From: Alphaproteobacteria bacterium
Lineage (GTDB): Bacteria > Pseudomonadota > Alphaproteobacteria > Rhodobacterales > Rhodobacteraceae
Reading direction: 5' to 3'
Assembly (NCBI GenBank): GCA_030429105.1
Contig: JAUIDE010000018.1
Location: 1-50,232, forward strand
DNA length: 50,232 nt
Shown: one piece after another, positions 41,429-48,981 of the stretch
How positions within the stretch are numbered: the stretch's first letter is position 1
Layout: every line of letters begins with the position of its first letter
Made by a program: the position numbers and the translations under genes
Notes under the pieces: generated by a model
What the model was told of the DNA's origin: nothing
Databases searched by the model: none
What the model saw: the letters and a program-made list of their open reading frames with translations, nothing else

Positions 41429-42835
41429 ATGTTCAACGAAATGTCCGGCGAAGACGGCGTGATCCGCCCCGCCTATGAAGGCGTCGCCCGCTGGATCGAG
41501 CGGACCGGGTCGGAGACGCTCCTCCTGAAGACGGAGGAGGCGGAGGCGATCTTCCGCCGCATCGGCATCACCTTCGCCGTCTATGGCGAGGGCGGGGACC
41601 CGGAACGCCTGATCCCGTTCGACCTCATCCCCCGCGTCTTCGACGCCGCCGAATGGCGCCGGCTCGACCGCGGCATCAAGCAGCGCGCCCGCGCGCTCAA
41701 CGCCTTCCTGTGGGACGTCTACCACCGCGGCGAGATCCTCCGCGCCGGCATCGTGCCGGAGCGGCTGGTCTACCGGAACGACGCCTTCCTGCCGGAAATG
41801 GTGGGGTTCGACCCGCCGGGCCGCGTCTATTCCCACATCGTCGGCATCGACATCGTGCGGACGGGGGAGGGCGCCTTCCAGGTGCTGGAGGACAATTGCC
41901 GCACGCCCTCCGGCGTCTCCTACAAGCTGGAGACGCGGACGGTGATGATGCGCATGTTCCCGGAACTCTTTCGCCAGCTCTCCATCGAGCCGGTGGACGA
42001 TTACCCGGACATGCTGAGGAAAACGCTGGAGGAGGTCGCGCCGCCGGCCTGCAAGGGCTCCCCGGTCGTCGTGGTGCTGACGCCCGGGCCGCTCAACTCC
42101 GCCTATTACGAGCATTCCTTCCTGGCGGACAGGATGGGCCTCGAACTCGTCCAGCCGCAGGACCTTTTCGTGGACGAAGGGCGCGTCTGGATGCGGACGA
42201 CGCGCGGGCCCGTGCGGGTGGACGTGATCTACCGCCGGATCGACGATGACTTCCTCGACCCCATCGCCTTCCGCCCCGACTCCATGCTCGGGATCGCCGG
42301 CCTCATGCAGGTCTATCGTTCTGGCGGCGTGACCATCTGCTCGGCGCCCGGCGCCGGCGTGGCGGATGACAAGGCGGTCTATTGCTATGTCCCGCAAATG
42401 ATCCGCTTCTATCTCGGGCAGGAGCCGATCCTCGAAAACGTGCAGACCTGGCGCTGCTCGGAGCCGGACGAGCTGGCCTATGTCCTCTCCCATCTCGACG
42501 AACTGGTGGTGAAGGAGGTGCACGGGTCGGGCGGCTACGGCATGCTGATCGGCCCGAAATCCACGAAGGCGGAAATCGCCGCCTATGCGGAGCGGATCAA
42601 GGCCGACCCGGAGGATTTCATCGCCCAGCCGACGCTGGAGCTCTCCGCCGCCCCCTCCGTCGCCGGCGGCGGGATCGCGCCCCGGCATGTGGACCTCCGG
42701 CCCTATTGCCTCGTCGGGGCCGACATGCGCCTCGCGCCTGGCGGGCTGACGCGGGTGGCGCTGCGGGAGGGGTCGCTCGTCGTCAACTCCTCCCAGGGCG
42801 GCGGGGTGAAGGATACATGGGTCCTGTCGGAATGA
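41429..42835 (+). CDS. Circularly permuted type 2 ATP-grasp protein
   Basis: 468 residues. ERLIPFDLIPRVFDAAEWRRLDRGIKQRARALNAFLWDVYH and GFDPPGRVYSHIVGIDIVRTGEGAFQVLEDNCRTPSGVSY mark the CP_ATPgrasp family (formerly DUF404/DUF407), and VVKEVHGSGGYGMLIGP is the glycine-rich nucleotide loop. The family is predicted to be an amide-bond-forming ligase, perhaps making or attaching a peptide tag; no substrate has been shown. It is first in a cluster with alpha-E, transglutaminase and Anbu genes. Start 41429 rather than 41303, on ribosome-binding site and family N-terminus (FNEMS). Confidence 0.9.
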   Translation: MFNEMSGEDGVIRPAYEGVARWIERTGSETLLLKTEEAEAIFRRIGITFAVYGEGGDPERLIPFDLIPRVFDAAEWRRLDRGIKQRARALNAFLWDVYHRGEILRAGIVPERLVYRNDAFLPEMVGFDPPGRVYSHIVGIDIVRTGEGAFQVLEDNCRTPSGVSYKLETRTVMMRMFPELFRQLSIEPVDDYPDMLRKTLEEVAPPACKGSPVVVVLTPGPLNSAYYEHSFLADRMGLELVQPQDLFVDEGRVWMRTTRGPVRVDVIYRRIDDDFLDPIAFRPDSMLGIAGLMQVYRSGGVTICSAPGAGVADDKAVYCYVPQMIRFYLGQEPILENVQTWRCSEPDELAYVLSHLDELVVKEVHGSGGYGMLIGPKSTKAEIAAYAERIKADPEDFIAQPTLELSAAPSVAGGGIAPRHVDLRPYCLVGADMRLAPGGLTRVALREGSLVVNSSQGGGVKDTWVLSE

Positions 42836-42842
42836 GCCCGCC

Positions 42843-43769
42843 ATGCTGAGCCGGAACGCCGAAAACCTCTTCTGGGCCGCCCGCTATCTCGAACGGGCCG
42901 AAGGCGCCGCGCGGCTGATCGAGATGGGCCAGCGGATGACGCTGATCCCCGGCGCCGGGCGGGACGAATGGCGCTCCGTCGCCGCCGTGGCCGGCGCCGC
43001 GCATCTCTTCGACGGGGAGGAACGTATCACCGACGCGAGCATCGTCGAAAAGCTCGTCCTCTCGCCGGACGAACCCTCCTCCATCCGCCATTGCCTCAAC
43101 CGCGCGCGGGACAATGCGCGCGCCGTCCGCACCGGCATCACGTCGGAAATGTGGGAGGCGCTGAACGACGGCTGGCGCCGGCTGGAGATGGCGGACCCGA
43201 CGGCCGCGCTCCGCGACCTGCCCGCGATCCTCGAATGGGTGAAGGCCCGCGCCTCCGTCTTCCGCGGCGCCGCCGATTCCTCGATGCTGCGGACGGACGG
43301 ATACTATTTCCTCCGCCTCGGCGGCCTGATCGAGCGGGCGGACCTCACCCTGCGCCTCCTCGACGTGAAATACTTCGTCCTCCTGCCGGAGACGGAGATC
43401 GTCGGCGGCGGGCGCGACCATCACCAATGGACCTCCGTGCTCCACGCCACCTCCGCGGCGCGCGCCTATCATCACGTCTATCGCGGCGACTTCAGCCCGT
43501 GGAAGATCACGGATTTCCTGATCCTCAACCCGCGCTTCCCGCGCTCGGTCGCCTACTGCTACAACGAGCTTTCCCGCTATCTCGAACTCCTCGCCATCGC
43601 TTATGGCGAGCGCAAGCAATGCAACATGCTCGCGGCGCAGATGGTCTCCCGCCTCGCCGACACCGAGATGGGGGAGATTTTCGCCACCGGGCTCCACGAA
43701 TTCACGACGGAGGCGATCCGTCACAATGCGCGGCTCTCCGGCGCGATCCACCGCGCCTACCACTTCTGA
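42843..43769 (+). CDS. Alpha-E domain-containing protein
   Basis: 308 residues, all helical. The start MLSRNAENLFWAARYLERAEGAARLIEM is the signature of the alpha-E (formerly DUF403) family, with repeated Glu-bearing helices; SSIRHCLNRARDNARAVRTGITSEMWEALN and DVKYFVLLP are further conserved stretches. Alpha-E proteins accompany or are fused to the circularly permuted ATP-grasp and are thought to work with it. It starts eight bases after the ATP-grasp stop. Confidence 0.9.
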   Translation: MLSRNAENLFWAARYLERAEGAARLIEMGQRMTLIPGAGRDEWRSVAAVAGAAHLFDGEERITDASIVEKLVLSPDEPSSIRHCLNRARDNARAVRTGITSEMWEALNDGWRRLEMADPTAALRDLPAILEWVKARASVFRGAADSSMLRTDGYYFLRLGGLIERADLTLRLLDVKYFVLLPETEIVGGGRDHHQWTSVLHATSAARAYHHVYRGDFSPWKITDFLILNPRFPRSVAYCYNELSRYLELLAIAYGERKQCNMLAAQMVSRLADTEMGEIFATGLHEFTTEAIRHNARLSGAIHRAYHF

Positions 43770-43775
43770 GGTCCG

Positions 43776-44597
43776 ATGCTGCTTTCGATCCGCCACCGCA
43801 CGCTCTATCGCTATGATCCCGCCGCCTCGCGCGTCGCGCTGAAGCTGAAGCTTTTTCCCGCGATCACCGCCTCCCAGCGGCCCCGGTCATGGACCGTGAC
43901 CGTGAACGGGGAGGCGCCGCAGATGCGGCTTGTGAACAGCTACGGGGATGAGGAGGCGGTCTGGCTCGCCCATGAGGGCGCTTCGGAAGTCGAGGTGCTG
44001 GCCGAGGGCGTCATCTCCACCTCGGATACGCAGGGCGTCATCCGCGGCTGGAAGATGGCCGCCCGCCCCGCGATGTTCCTGCGCGAGACGAGGCTGACCG
44101 CGCCGAGCGAGGCGATCGCGGCTTTGGCGCGGGAGGCGACGGCGGGCAAGCACGGCCTCGCCGCCGCGCACGCCCTCTCCGCCGCCGTGCGCGAGGCGGT
44201 GGACTACCGCACGGGCTCCACCAGCGCGGAGACGACGGCGGACGAGGCGCTGCGGCAGGGCGCCGGAGTCTGCCAGGATCACGCCCATCTCCTGATCGCG
44301 GGGGCGCGCACCCTCGGCGCCGCGGCGCGCTATGTCGTCGGCTATCTCTTCGTCTCGGAGGGAGACCAGCCGGAACTCGCGACGGAGCAGGAGACGCACG
44401 CCTGGGCCGAACTCTGGATCGACGGTCTCGGCTGGGTCGGCTTCGACCCCTCCAACCGCATCTGCCCGACCGACCATTACGTCCGCCTCGCCGCCGGGCT
44501 TGACGCCCGAGACGCGGCGCCCCTACGTGGATCGGTCACAGGCACGATGGATGAGTCTCTCAGCGCCGAAGTGCAGGTGACCCAGGCGCAACAATAA
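43776..44597 (+). CDS. Transglutaminase-like cysteine protease
   Basis: 273 residues: an N-terminal beta domain (LLSIRHRTLYRYDPAASRVALKLKL, the bacterial transglutaminase-like N region) and a papain-fold core with the triad Cys166 (GAGVCQDHAHL), His208 (ETHAWAELW) and Asp224 (GFDPSNR). Predicted to cleave or transfer peptide or isopeptide bonds. It sits seven bases after the alpha-E stop and 19 bases before anbu, so it probably acts on the same substrate as its neighbours. Confidence 0.9.
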   Translation: MLLSIRHRTLYRYDPAASRVALKLKLFPAITASQRPRSWTVTVNGEAPQMRLVNSYGDEEAVWLAHEGASEVEVLAEGVISTSDTQGVIRGWKMAARPAMFLRETRLTAPSEAIAALAREATAGKHGLAAAHALSAAVREAVDYRTGSTSAETTADEALRQGAGVCQDHAHLLIAGARTLGAAARYVVGYLFVSEGDQPELATEQETHAWAELWIDGLGWVGFDPSNRICPTDHYVRLAAGLDARDAAPLRGSVTGTMDESLSAEVQVTQAQQ

Positions 44598-44615
44598 GAA
44601 CTCGGGGGGTCGCCT

Positions 44616-45356
44616 ATGACGTATTGCGTGGGGCTCAAGCTCGACGCCGGCATCGTCATGATGTCCGACACGCGCACCAATGCGGGGCTCGACAACATTT
44701 CCCGCTTCCGCAAGATGTTCACATGGGACGTGCCGGGGGACAGGGTGCTCGTCGCCTGCTGCGCCGGCAACCTCTCCATCACGCAGGGCCTTCTGAGCCG
44801 GATCAACCAGGCCATCGCCCGCTCGCGGGATGACGACCGGGTGGAGACGATCCTGAACGCGCCGACGCTCTTCCGCTCCGCGCAGCTCTTCGGCGAGGCG
44901 ATGAAGGACGTGCAGGCCCGCCACCGGGAGACCCTTCAGGCGCAGGGCGCGGGGGCGGACGCCTCCATCCTCATCGCCGGGCAGCGCAAGGGCGGGGAGA
45001 TGCGGCTCTACCTCCTCTATTCCGCCGGCAACTTCATCGAGGCGACGCCGGACACGCCCTTCCTCCAGATCGGCGAGCACAAATACGGCAAGCCGATCCT
45101 CGACCGCGTCATCACCCCGGCGACGCCGATGGAACGGGCGCTGAAGGCCGTCTATCTCTCGATGGATTCGACCCTCCGCTCCAATCTCTCGGTCGGCATG
45201 CCGCTCGACCTCGCCGTGATCCCGGCGGACGAGATCCGCTTCGCCGTCCAGCGCCGGATCGAGCAGGACGACGAGGATTTCGCCGCCATCTCCCGCGGCT
45301 GGGCCGAGGCGATCCGCGACGCGTTCGAGACGCTGCCGAGCGTCGGAGAGGCGTGA
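44616..45356 (+). CDS. anbu: Anbu: bacterial proteasome-type peptidase
   Basis: 246 residues of the proteasome beta/HslV Ntn-hydrolase fold. Removal of Met1 would expose Thr2 (MTYCVGLKLDAG) as nucleophile. SDTRTNAG supplies the catalytic Asp and RKMFTW the Lys, at positions 17 and 32 of the mature chain, the expected Thr-Asp-Lys set. Anbu assembles into helical or lock-washer-like rings in other bacteria, without a known ATPase partner; its substrate is not settled. GGGGGTCGCC precedes the ATG. Its stop overlaps the SDR start in GTGA. Confidence 0.92.
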   Translation: MTYCVGLKLDAGIVMMSDTRTNAGLDNISRFRKMFTWDVPGDRVLVACCAGNLSITQGLLSRINQAIARSRDDDRVETILNAPTLFRSAQLFGEAMKDVQARHRETLQAQGAGADASILIAGQRKGGEMRLYLLYSAGNFIEATPDTPFLQIGEHKYGKPILDRVITPATPMERALKAVYLSMDSTLRSNLSVGMPLDLAVIPADEIRFAVQRRIEQDDEDFAAISRGWAEAIRDAFETLPSVGEA

Positions 45357-46108
45357 GCCTCGCCGCCGCCCTCGACCTCTCGGGCCGCGCCGCCCTCGTC
45401 ACCGGCGCGGCGCGGGGCAACGGCTTCGCGATCGCGAAGGGCCTCGCCGAGGCGGGCGCCGCCGTGATGCTCGCCGATATCGACGGCGCGGGCGCCGCGC
45501 GCGCGGCCGCCGCAATCCCCGGAGCCGCCGCGACGGCGCTGGACGTGGCGGACGCCGCATCCTGCGCCGCGGCGGCGGAAGCCGCCCGCGCCGCCTCCGG
45601 CCCCGTCTCCATCCTCGTCAACAACGCCGGCATCATCGCGCGCGCCCCGCTCGGCGCCGACGATTTCGAGGCGGAGTGGGACCGCGTCCTCGCCGTCAAC
45701 GCGGGCGGAGCCATGCGGATGACCCGCGCCTGCCTCCCCCAATTGCGGGAGACGCGCGGCGCCGTCGTCAACGTCGCCTCGATCATGGCGGAGCGCGGCG
45801 CGCCCGGCCTCGCCGCCTACGCCGCCTCGAAGGGCGCGCTCCTGCAACTCACCCGGGCCCTCGCCGCGGAGCTGGCGCCGGACGGCGTGCGCGTCAACGC
45901 CATCGCCCCCGGCGTGATCGAGACGGAGATGACCGCGGCCACCCGCGCGAACCCGGAGGCCATCGGCCGCTTCCTCGCGCACACGCCCATGGGCCGGGTG
46001 GGCAAGCCCGAGGAACTCGCCGGCCCGACGCTCTTTCTCGTCTCCGGCCTCGCCAGCTACGTCACCGGCGCGATGCTGGCGGTGGACGGCGGCTATCTGA
46101 CGGTCTGA
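45353..46108 (+). CDS. Short-chain dehydrogenase/reductase
   Basis: 251 residues, classical SDR. TGAARGNGFAIAKGL is the NAD(P) loop, ILVNNAGI the structural motif, and Ser143, Tyr156 and Lys160 (NVASIMAERGAPGLAAYAASK) the catalytic set. ASYVTGAMLAVDGGYLTV closes the fold. The substrate is unknown. The start is GTG at 45353, overlapping the anbu stop, so translation is coupled to Anbu; a flavoprotein gene follows after nine bases. Whether the two oxidoreductases belong functionally with Anbu or merely share its transcript is open. Confidence 0.9.
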   Translation: MSLAAALDLSGRAALVTGAARGNGFAIAKGLAEAGAAVMLADIDGAGAARAAAAIPGAAATALDVADAASCAAAAEAARAASGPVSILVNNAGIIARAPLGADDFEAEWDRVLAVNAGGAMRMTRACLPQLRETRGAVVNVASIMAERGAPGLAAYAASKGALLQLTRALAAELAPDGVRVNAIAPGVIETEMTAATRANPEAIGRFLAHTPMGRVGKPEELAGPTLFLVSGLASYVTGAMLAVDGGYLTV

Positions 46109-46117
46109 GGGGGCGCG

Positions 46118-47821
46118 ATGCGGCGGGAGGAGGTGGACGTTCTCGTGATCGGCTCGGGCGCCGGCGGCCTCTCCGCCGCCGTCTCCGCCGCGCATCGCGG
46201 GCTGAAGGTGCTGGTGGCGGAGAAGGAGCCCGTCTTCGGCGGGACGACGGCGCGCTCCGGCGGCTGGAGCTGGATTCCGGGCTCCGGCCCCGCCCTCCGC
46301 GCCGGGGTGAAGGACAGCCGGGAGGCGGCGCGGACCTACATGGCCCACGAGGCCGGCGCCCATTTCGACCCCGCCCGCGCCGAAGCCTTCCTCGACGCCG
46401 GGCCGAAGGCCGTCGCCTTCTTCGAGGAGAAGACGAGCCTCCAGTTCGATCTCGGCCCGACCTTCGCGGATTATCACCCGAAGGCGCCGGGCGGGGTGGA
46501 CGGCGGCCGCTCCATCGTCGCCCGCCCCTTCGACGGGCGGGACCTCGGGCCCGAGATCGCCCGCCTCCGCCCGCCGCTGACGGAGATCACCTTTCTCGGC
46601 CTGATGATCGGCACGGGCAAGGAATTGCAGCATTTCTTCAACGTCCTCCGCTCACCCGTCTCCTTCCTCCACGTCGCGCGGCTCCTCGCCCGCTATGCGC
46701 GGGACCTCGTCTTCCACGGCCGCTCCATGCGCCTGATGAACGGCAACGCCCTCGTCGCCCGCCTCGCGAAGAGCGCTTTCGACAAGGGCGTGGAAATCCG
46801 GACGGAGGCGCCGGCGCGTCGCCTCCTGACGGACGAGAAGGGCCGGGTGACGGGCGCGCTCCTCGCCGCGCGGGACGGGCCGGTGGAGGTGACTGCGCGG
46901 AAAGGCGTCGTCCTCGCCGCCGGCGGCTTCCCGCAGGATGTCGCCCGCCGCGCCCGGCTGATGCCCCACGCGCCGACCGGCCACGAGCATGTCTCCCCCG
47001 CCCCCCCGGGCAATACGGGCGACGGGCTGCGCCTCGGCGAGGCCGCGGGCGCCGTGGTGAACGAGAGCCTGCCCCACGCCGCCGCCTGGGTCCCCATCTC
47101 CCGCCCCCGCCGGAAGGACGGGACTCTCGGAACCTTCCCGCATTTCGTGGACCGGTCGAAGCCCGGCGTCATCGCCGTCACCCGCTCGGGCCGCCGTTTC
47201 GTGAACGAGGCGGAGAGCTATCACGATTTCTGCCAGGCGATGGTCGCGCGCTGCCGCGAGGAAGGGGCGGAGGAGCCGGCGGCCTGGTTTATCGCCGACC
47301 ACCGCGCCTTCCGCCGCTACGGCCTCGGCTTCGCCCGCCCCGCGCCCGTCCCCTATGGCCGCCTTGTGCGCGAAGGATATCTCCTGAAGGGGGAGACGCT
47401 GGCCGACCTCGCCCGCCAGATCGGCGCCGACGCGGCGGCGCTGGAGTCGACAGTCGCCCGCTTCAACGAGACCGCCGCGCGGGGGGAGGACCCGGAATTC
47501 GGCAAGGGCTCCACCGCCTACAACCGCTCCCTTGGCGATCCGGACTGGAAGCCAAATCCCTGCGTCGCGCCGCTCGCCAAGCCGCCCTTCTTCGCCGTCC
47601 GGCTCTTCGTCGGCGATCTCGGCACCTTCGCCGGGCTCCGCACCAACGAGCACGCGGAGGTGCTGGGGGAAGACGGCGCGCCCGTGCCCGGCCTCTTCGC
47701 CGCCGGCAACGACGCGGCGAGCGTGATGGGCGGCGCCTATCCCGGCGGCGGCATCACCCTCGGCCCCGCGCTGACCTTCGGCTGGATCGCGGCCCGGCGC
47801 ATGGCGGGCGGGAACGACTGA
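46118..47821 (+). CDS. FAD-dependent oxidoreductase (fumarate reductase/3-ketosteroid dehydrogenase-like)
   Basis: 567 residues. VDVLVIGSGAGGLSAAVSAAHRGLKVLVAEKEPVFGGTTARSGGWSW is the FAD Rossmann unit plus the GGTTARSGG loop of the KstD/fumarate-reductase flavoprotein family; GKGSTAYNRSLGDPDWKPNPC and GLFAAGNDAASVMGGAYPGGGITLGPALTFGWIAARRM form the C-terminal FAD part. Family members desaturate 3-oxosteroids or reduce enoates. With the preceding SDR it could form a two-step alcohol oxidation and dehydrogenation module, which is inference. It ends the plus-strand run, before a dispersed repeat copy. Confidence 0.88.
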   Translation: MRREEVDVLVIGSGAGGLSAAVSAAHRGLKVLVAEKEPVFGGTTARSGGWSWIPGSGPALRAGVKDSREAARTYMAHEAGAHFDPARAEAFLDAGPKAVAFFEEKTSLQFDLGPTFADYHPKAPGGVDGGRSIVARPFDGRDLGPEIARLRPPLTEITFLGLMIGTGKELQHFFNVLRSPVSFLHVARLLARYARDLVFHGRSMRLMNGNALVARLAKSAFDKGVEIRTEAPARRLLTDEKGRVTGALLAARDGPVEVTARKGVVLAAGGFPQDVARRARLMPHAPTGHEHVSPAPPGNTGDGLRLGEAAGAVVNESLPHAAAWVPISRPRRKDGTLGTFPHFVDRSKPGVIAVTRSGRRFVNEAESYHDFCQAMVARCREEGAEEPAAWFIADHRAFRRYGLGFARPAPVPYGRLVREGYLLKGETLADLARQIGADAAALESTVARFNETAARGEDPEFGKGSTAYNRSLGDPDWKPNPCVAPLAKPPFFAVRLFVGDLGTFAGLRTNEHAEVLGEDGAPVPGLFAAGNDAASVMGGAYPGGGITLGPALTFGWIAARRMAGGND

Positions 47822-47852
47822 CGCAGGCCAGTCAAGGCGCCTCCCTCTCCCC

Positions 47853-48024
47853 GGCCCGAACGAAGCGCGAAGGGCCGCGCCTGACCCCGGGAAGGCGCCC
47901 GGACGACTGCGAGGGAGCGCTTTATCGTTTCGCCCCGAACGACGCCGGAGCCTCTTGAAGCGTCGGAGAGCGCCTGACCCTCCGGGGGGTCAGGCGCGGC
48001 CCGTGCTGGCCGCACGGGCCAAGG
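47853..48024 (-). repeat. Dispersed hairpin element, copy D (divergent stem 2)
   Basis: In the 275-base gap between convergent genes. Minus strand: hairpin 1 GGCCCGTGC (48020-48012), GGCCA, GCACGGGCC (48006-47998); hairpin 2 GCGCCTGACCC (47997-47987), six-base loop, GGGTCAGGCGC (47980-47970), with the arm sequence repeated at 47887-47877. Stem 2 is wholly different from copies A and C yet perfectly paired, and the distal arm changed with it. The core reads GATAAAGCG instead of CATAAACCG. Tail GGCCCTTCGCGCTTCG matches copy C. Confidence 0.75.
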
Positions 48025-48096
48025 GGCGAGAGCGTTGGCGCCGACGCGAAATGCTGCCGTGCCGAAAGCCCGCGGCCGGAAGTTTGAGGCGCATCG

Positions 48097-48981
48097 TCAG
48101 AGCGTAATCCGCGCCCATGCCGCCCCAAAACCCTCCGGATCGAAGAGCGGCCTCGGCCCGATGGCCACCGCCCGCGTCTCCGTCTCCGTTGAAGGTTTGA
48201 CGGTGAACGACTGCCCCACGAGCTGCGCCTCCACCGCCCCCTCCTCCGTCATCGCGAAGCCCTTGAAGCGATAGAGCCCCGGCGGCGGCGCGGCGAGGAG
48301 GGCGCGAAGCCCCGCCAGCGAGACGCGCCCGCCCCGGCCGGACCAGCTCGCGTAATCCGCCCCGTGGTCATGCCCGCCCGGCGCGGGCGGCGCAGCCTCC
48401 GGCCGGTCCAGCAGCAGGTCGACCGGAGCCGCCCCCATCGGCGCCTCGATCACCGGCGCGGCGGAGAGCGGAGCCAGAAGCGCCCGCGCCGCCCCGAACT
48501 CCGCGATGTCCGTGCGCGTGACGAGGATCAGGTCCGCCCCCCGGAACTGCCCGGCCACCTGCGCGCCGATCAGCGGGTCCGCCAGCCGCTCCGCCAGCGA
48601 GGCGGCGTCCGCCATCGTGACGATGCCGGAATAGGTCATCTCCGGCTCGGCATGGGCGGCGGCGGCGATCTTCGCCGGGTCCGCGACGCCCGAAGCCTCG
48701 ATCACGAGGCAGTCTGGCCGAGGTCGCCGGTCCAGCGCGTCCGACAGCGCATAGAGCAGCTCCGTCCCCATCGTGCAGCAGACGCAGCCGTTGGCGAGCG
48801 TCAGCGTGTCCTCCGTCGCGCTCTCCAGCAGGTCGGCGTCGATGTCGAGCGCGCCGAAATCGTTGACCATGATCATGATCCGCCGCCCCCCCGCATTCCG
48901 GAGGAGATGGTTGACGAGCGAGGTCTTCCCCGCGCCGAGATAGCCGGAAATGACCGTGACGGGCAGCGGCGCAAGGCTCAT
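48097..48981 (-). CDS. CobW/COG0523 family metallochaperone GTPase
   Basis: 294 residues. N-terminal G3E GTPase domain: Walker A GYLGAGKT (residues 13-20), the metal-binding CXCC motif as GCVCC (Cys66, Cys68, Cys69), LVIEASGVADP (Walker B/switch) and VTRTDIAE for guanine specificity. A His-rich stretch GGHDHGAD and a CobW C-terminal domain follow. The family delivers Zn, Co or other metals to client enzymes. Its ATG overlaps the stop of a metal-dependent amidohydrolase gene by four bases, making that enzyme the likely client; which metal is unknown. The frame extension to 49314 is antisense-like and inside the neighbour. Confidence 0.92.
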   Translation of the reverse strand: MSLAPLPVTVISGYLGAGKTSLVNHLLRNAGGRRIMIMVNDFGALDIDADLLESATEDTLTLANGCVCCTMGTELLYALSDALDRRPRPDCLVIEASGVADPAKIAAAAHAEPEMTYSGIVTMADAASLAERLADPLIGAQVAGQFRGADLILVTRTDIAEFGAARALLAPLSAAPVIEAPMGAAPVDLLLDRPEAAPPAPGGHDHGADYASWSGRGGRVSLAGLRALLAAPPPGLYRFKGFAMTEEGAVEAQLVGQSFTVKPSTETETRAVAIGPRPLFDPEGFGAAWARITL

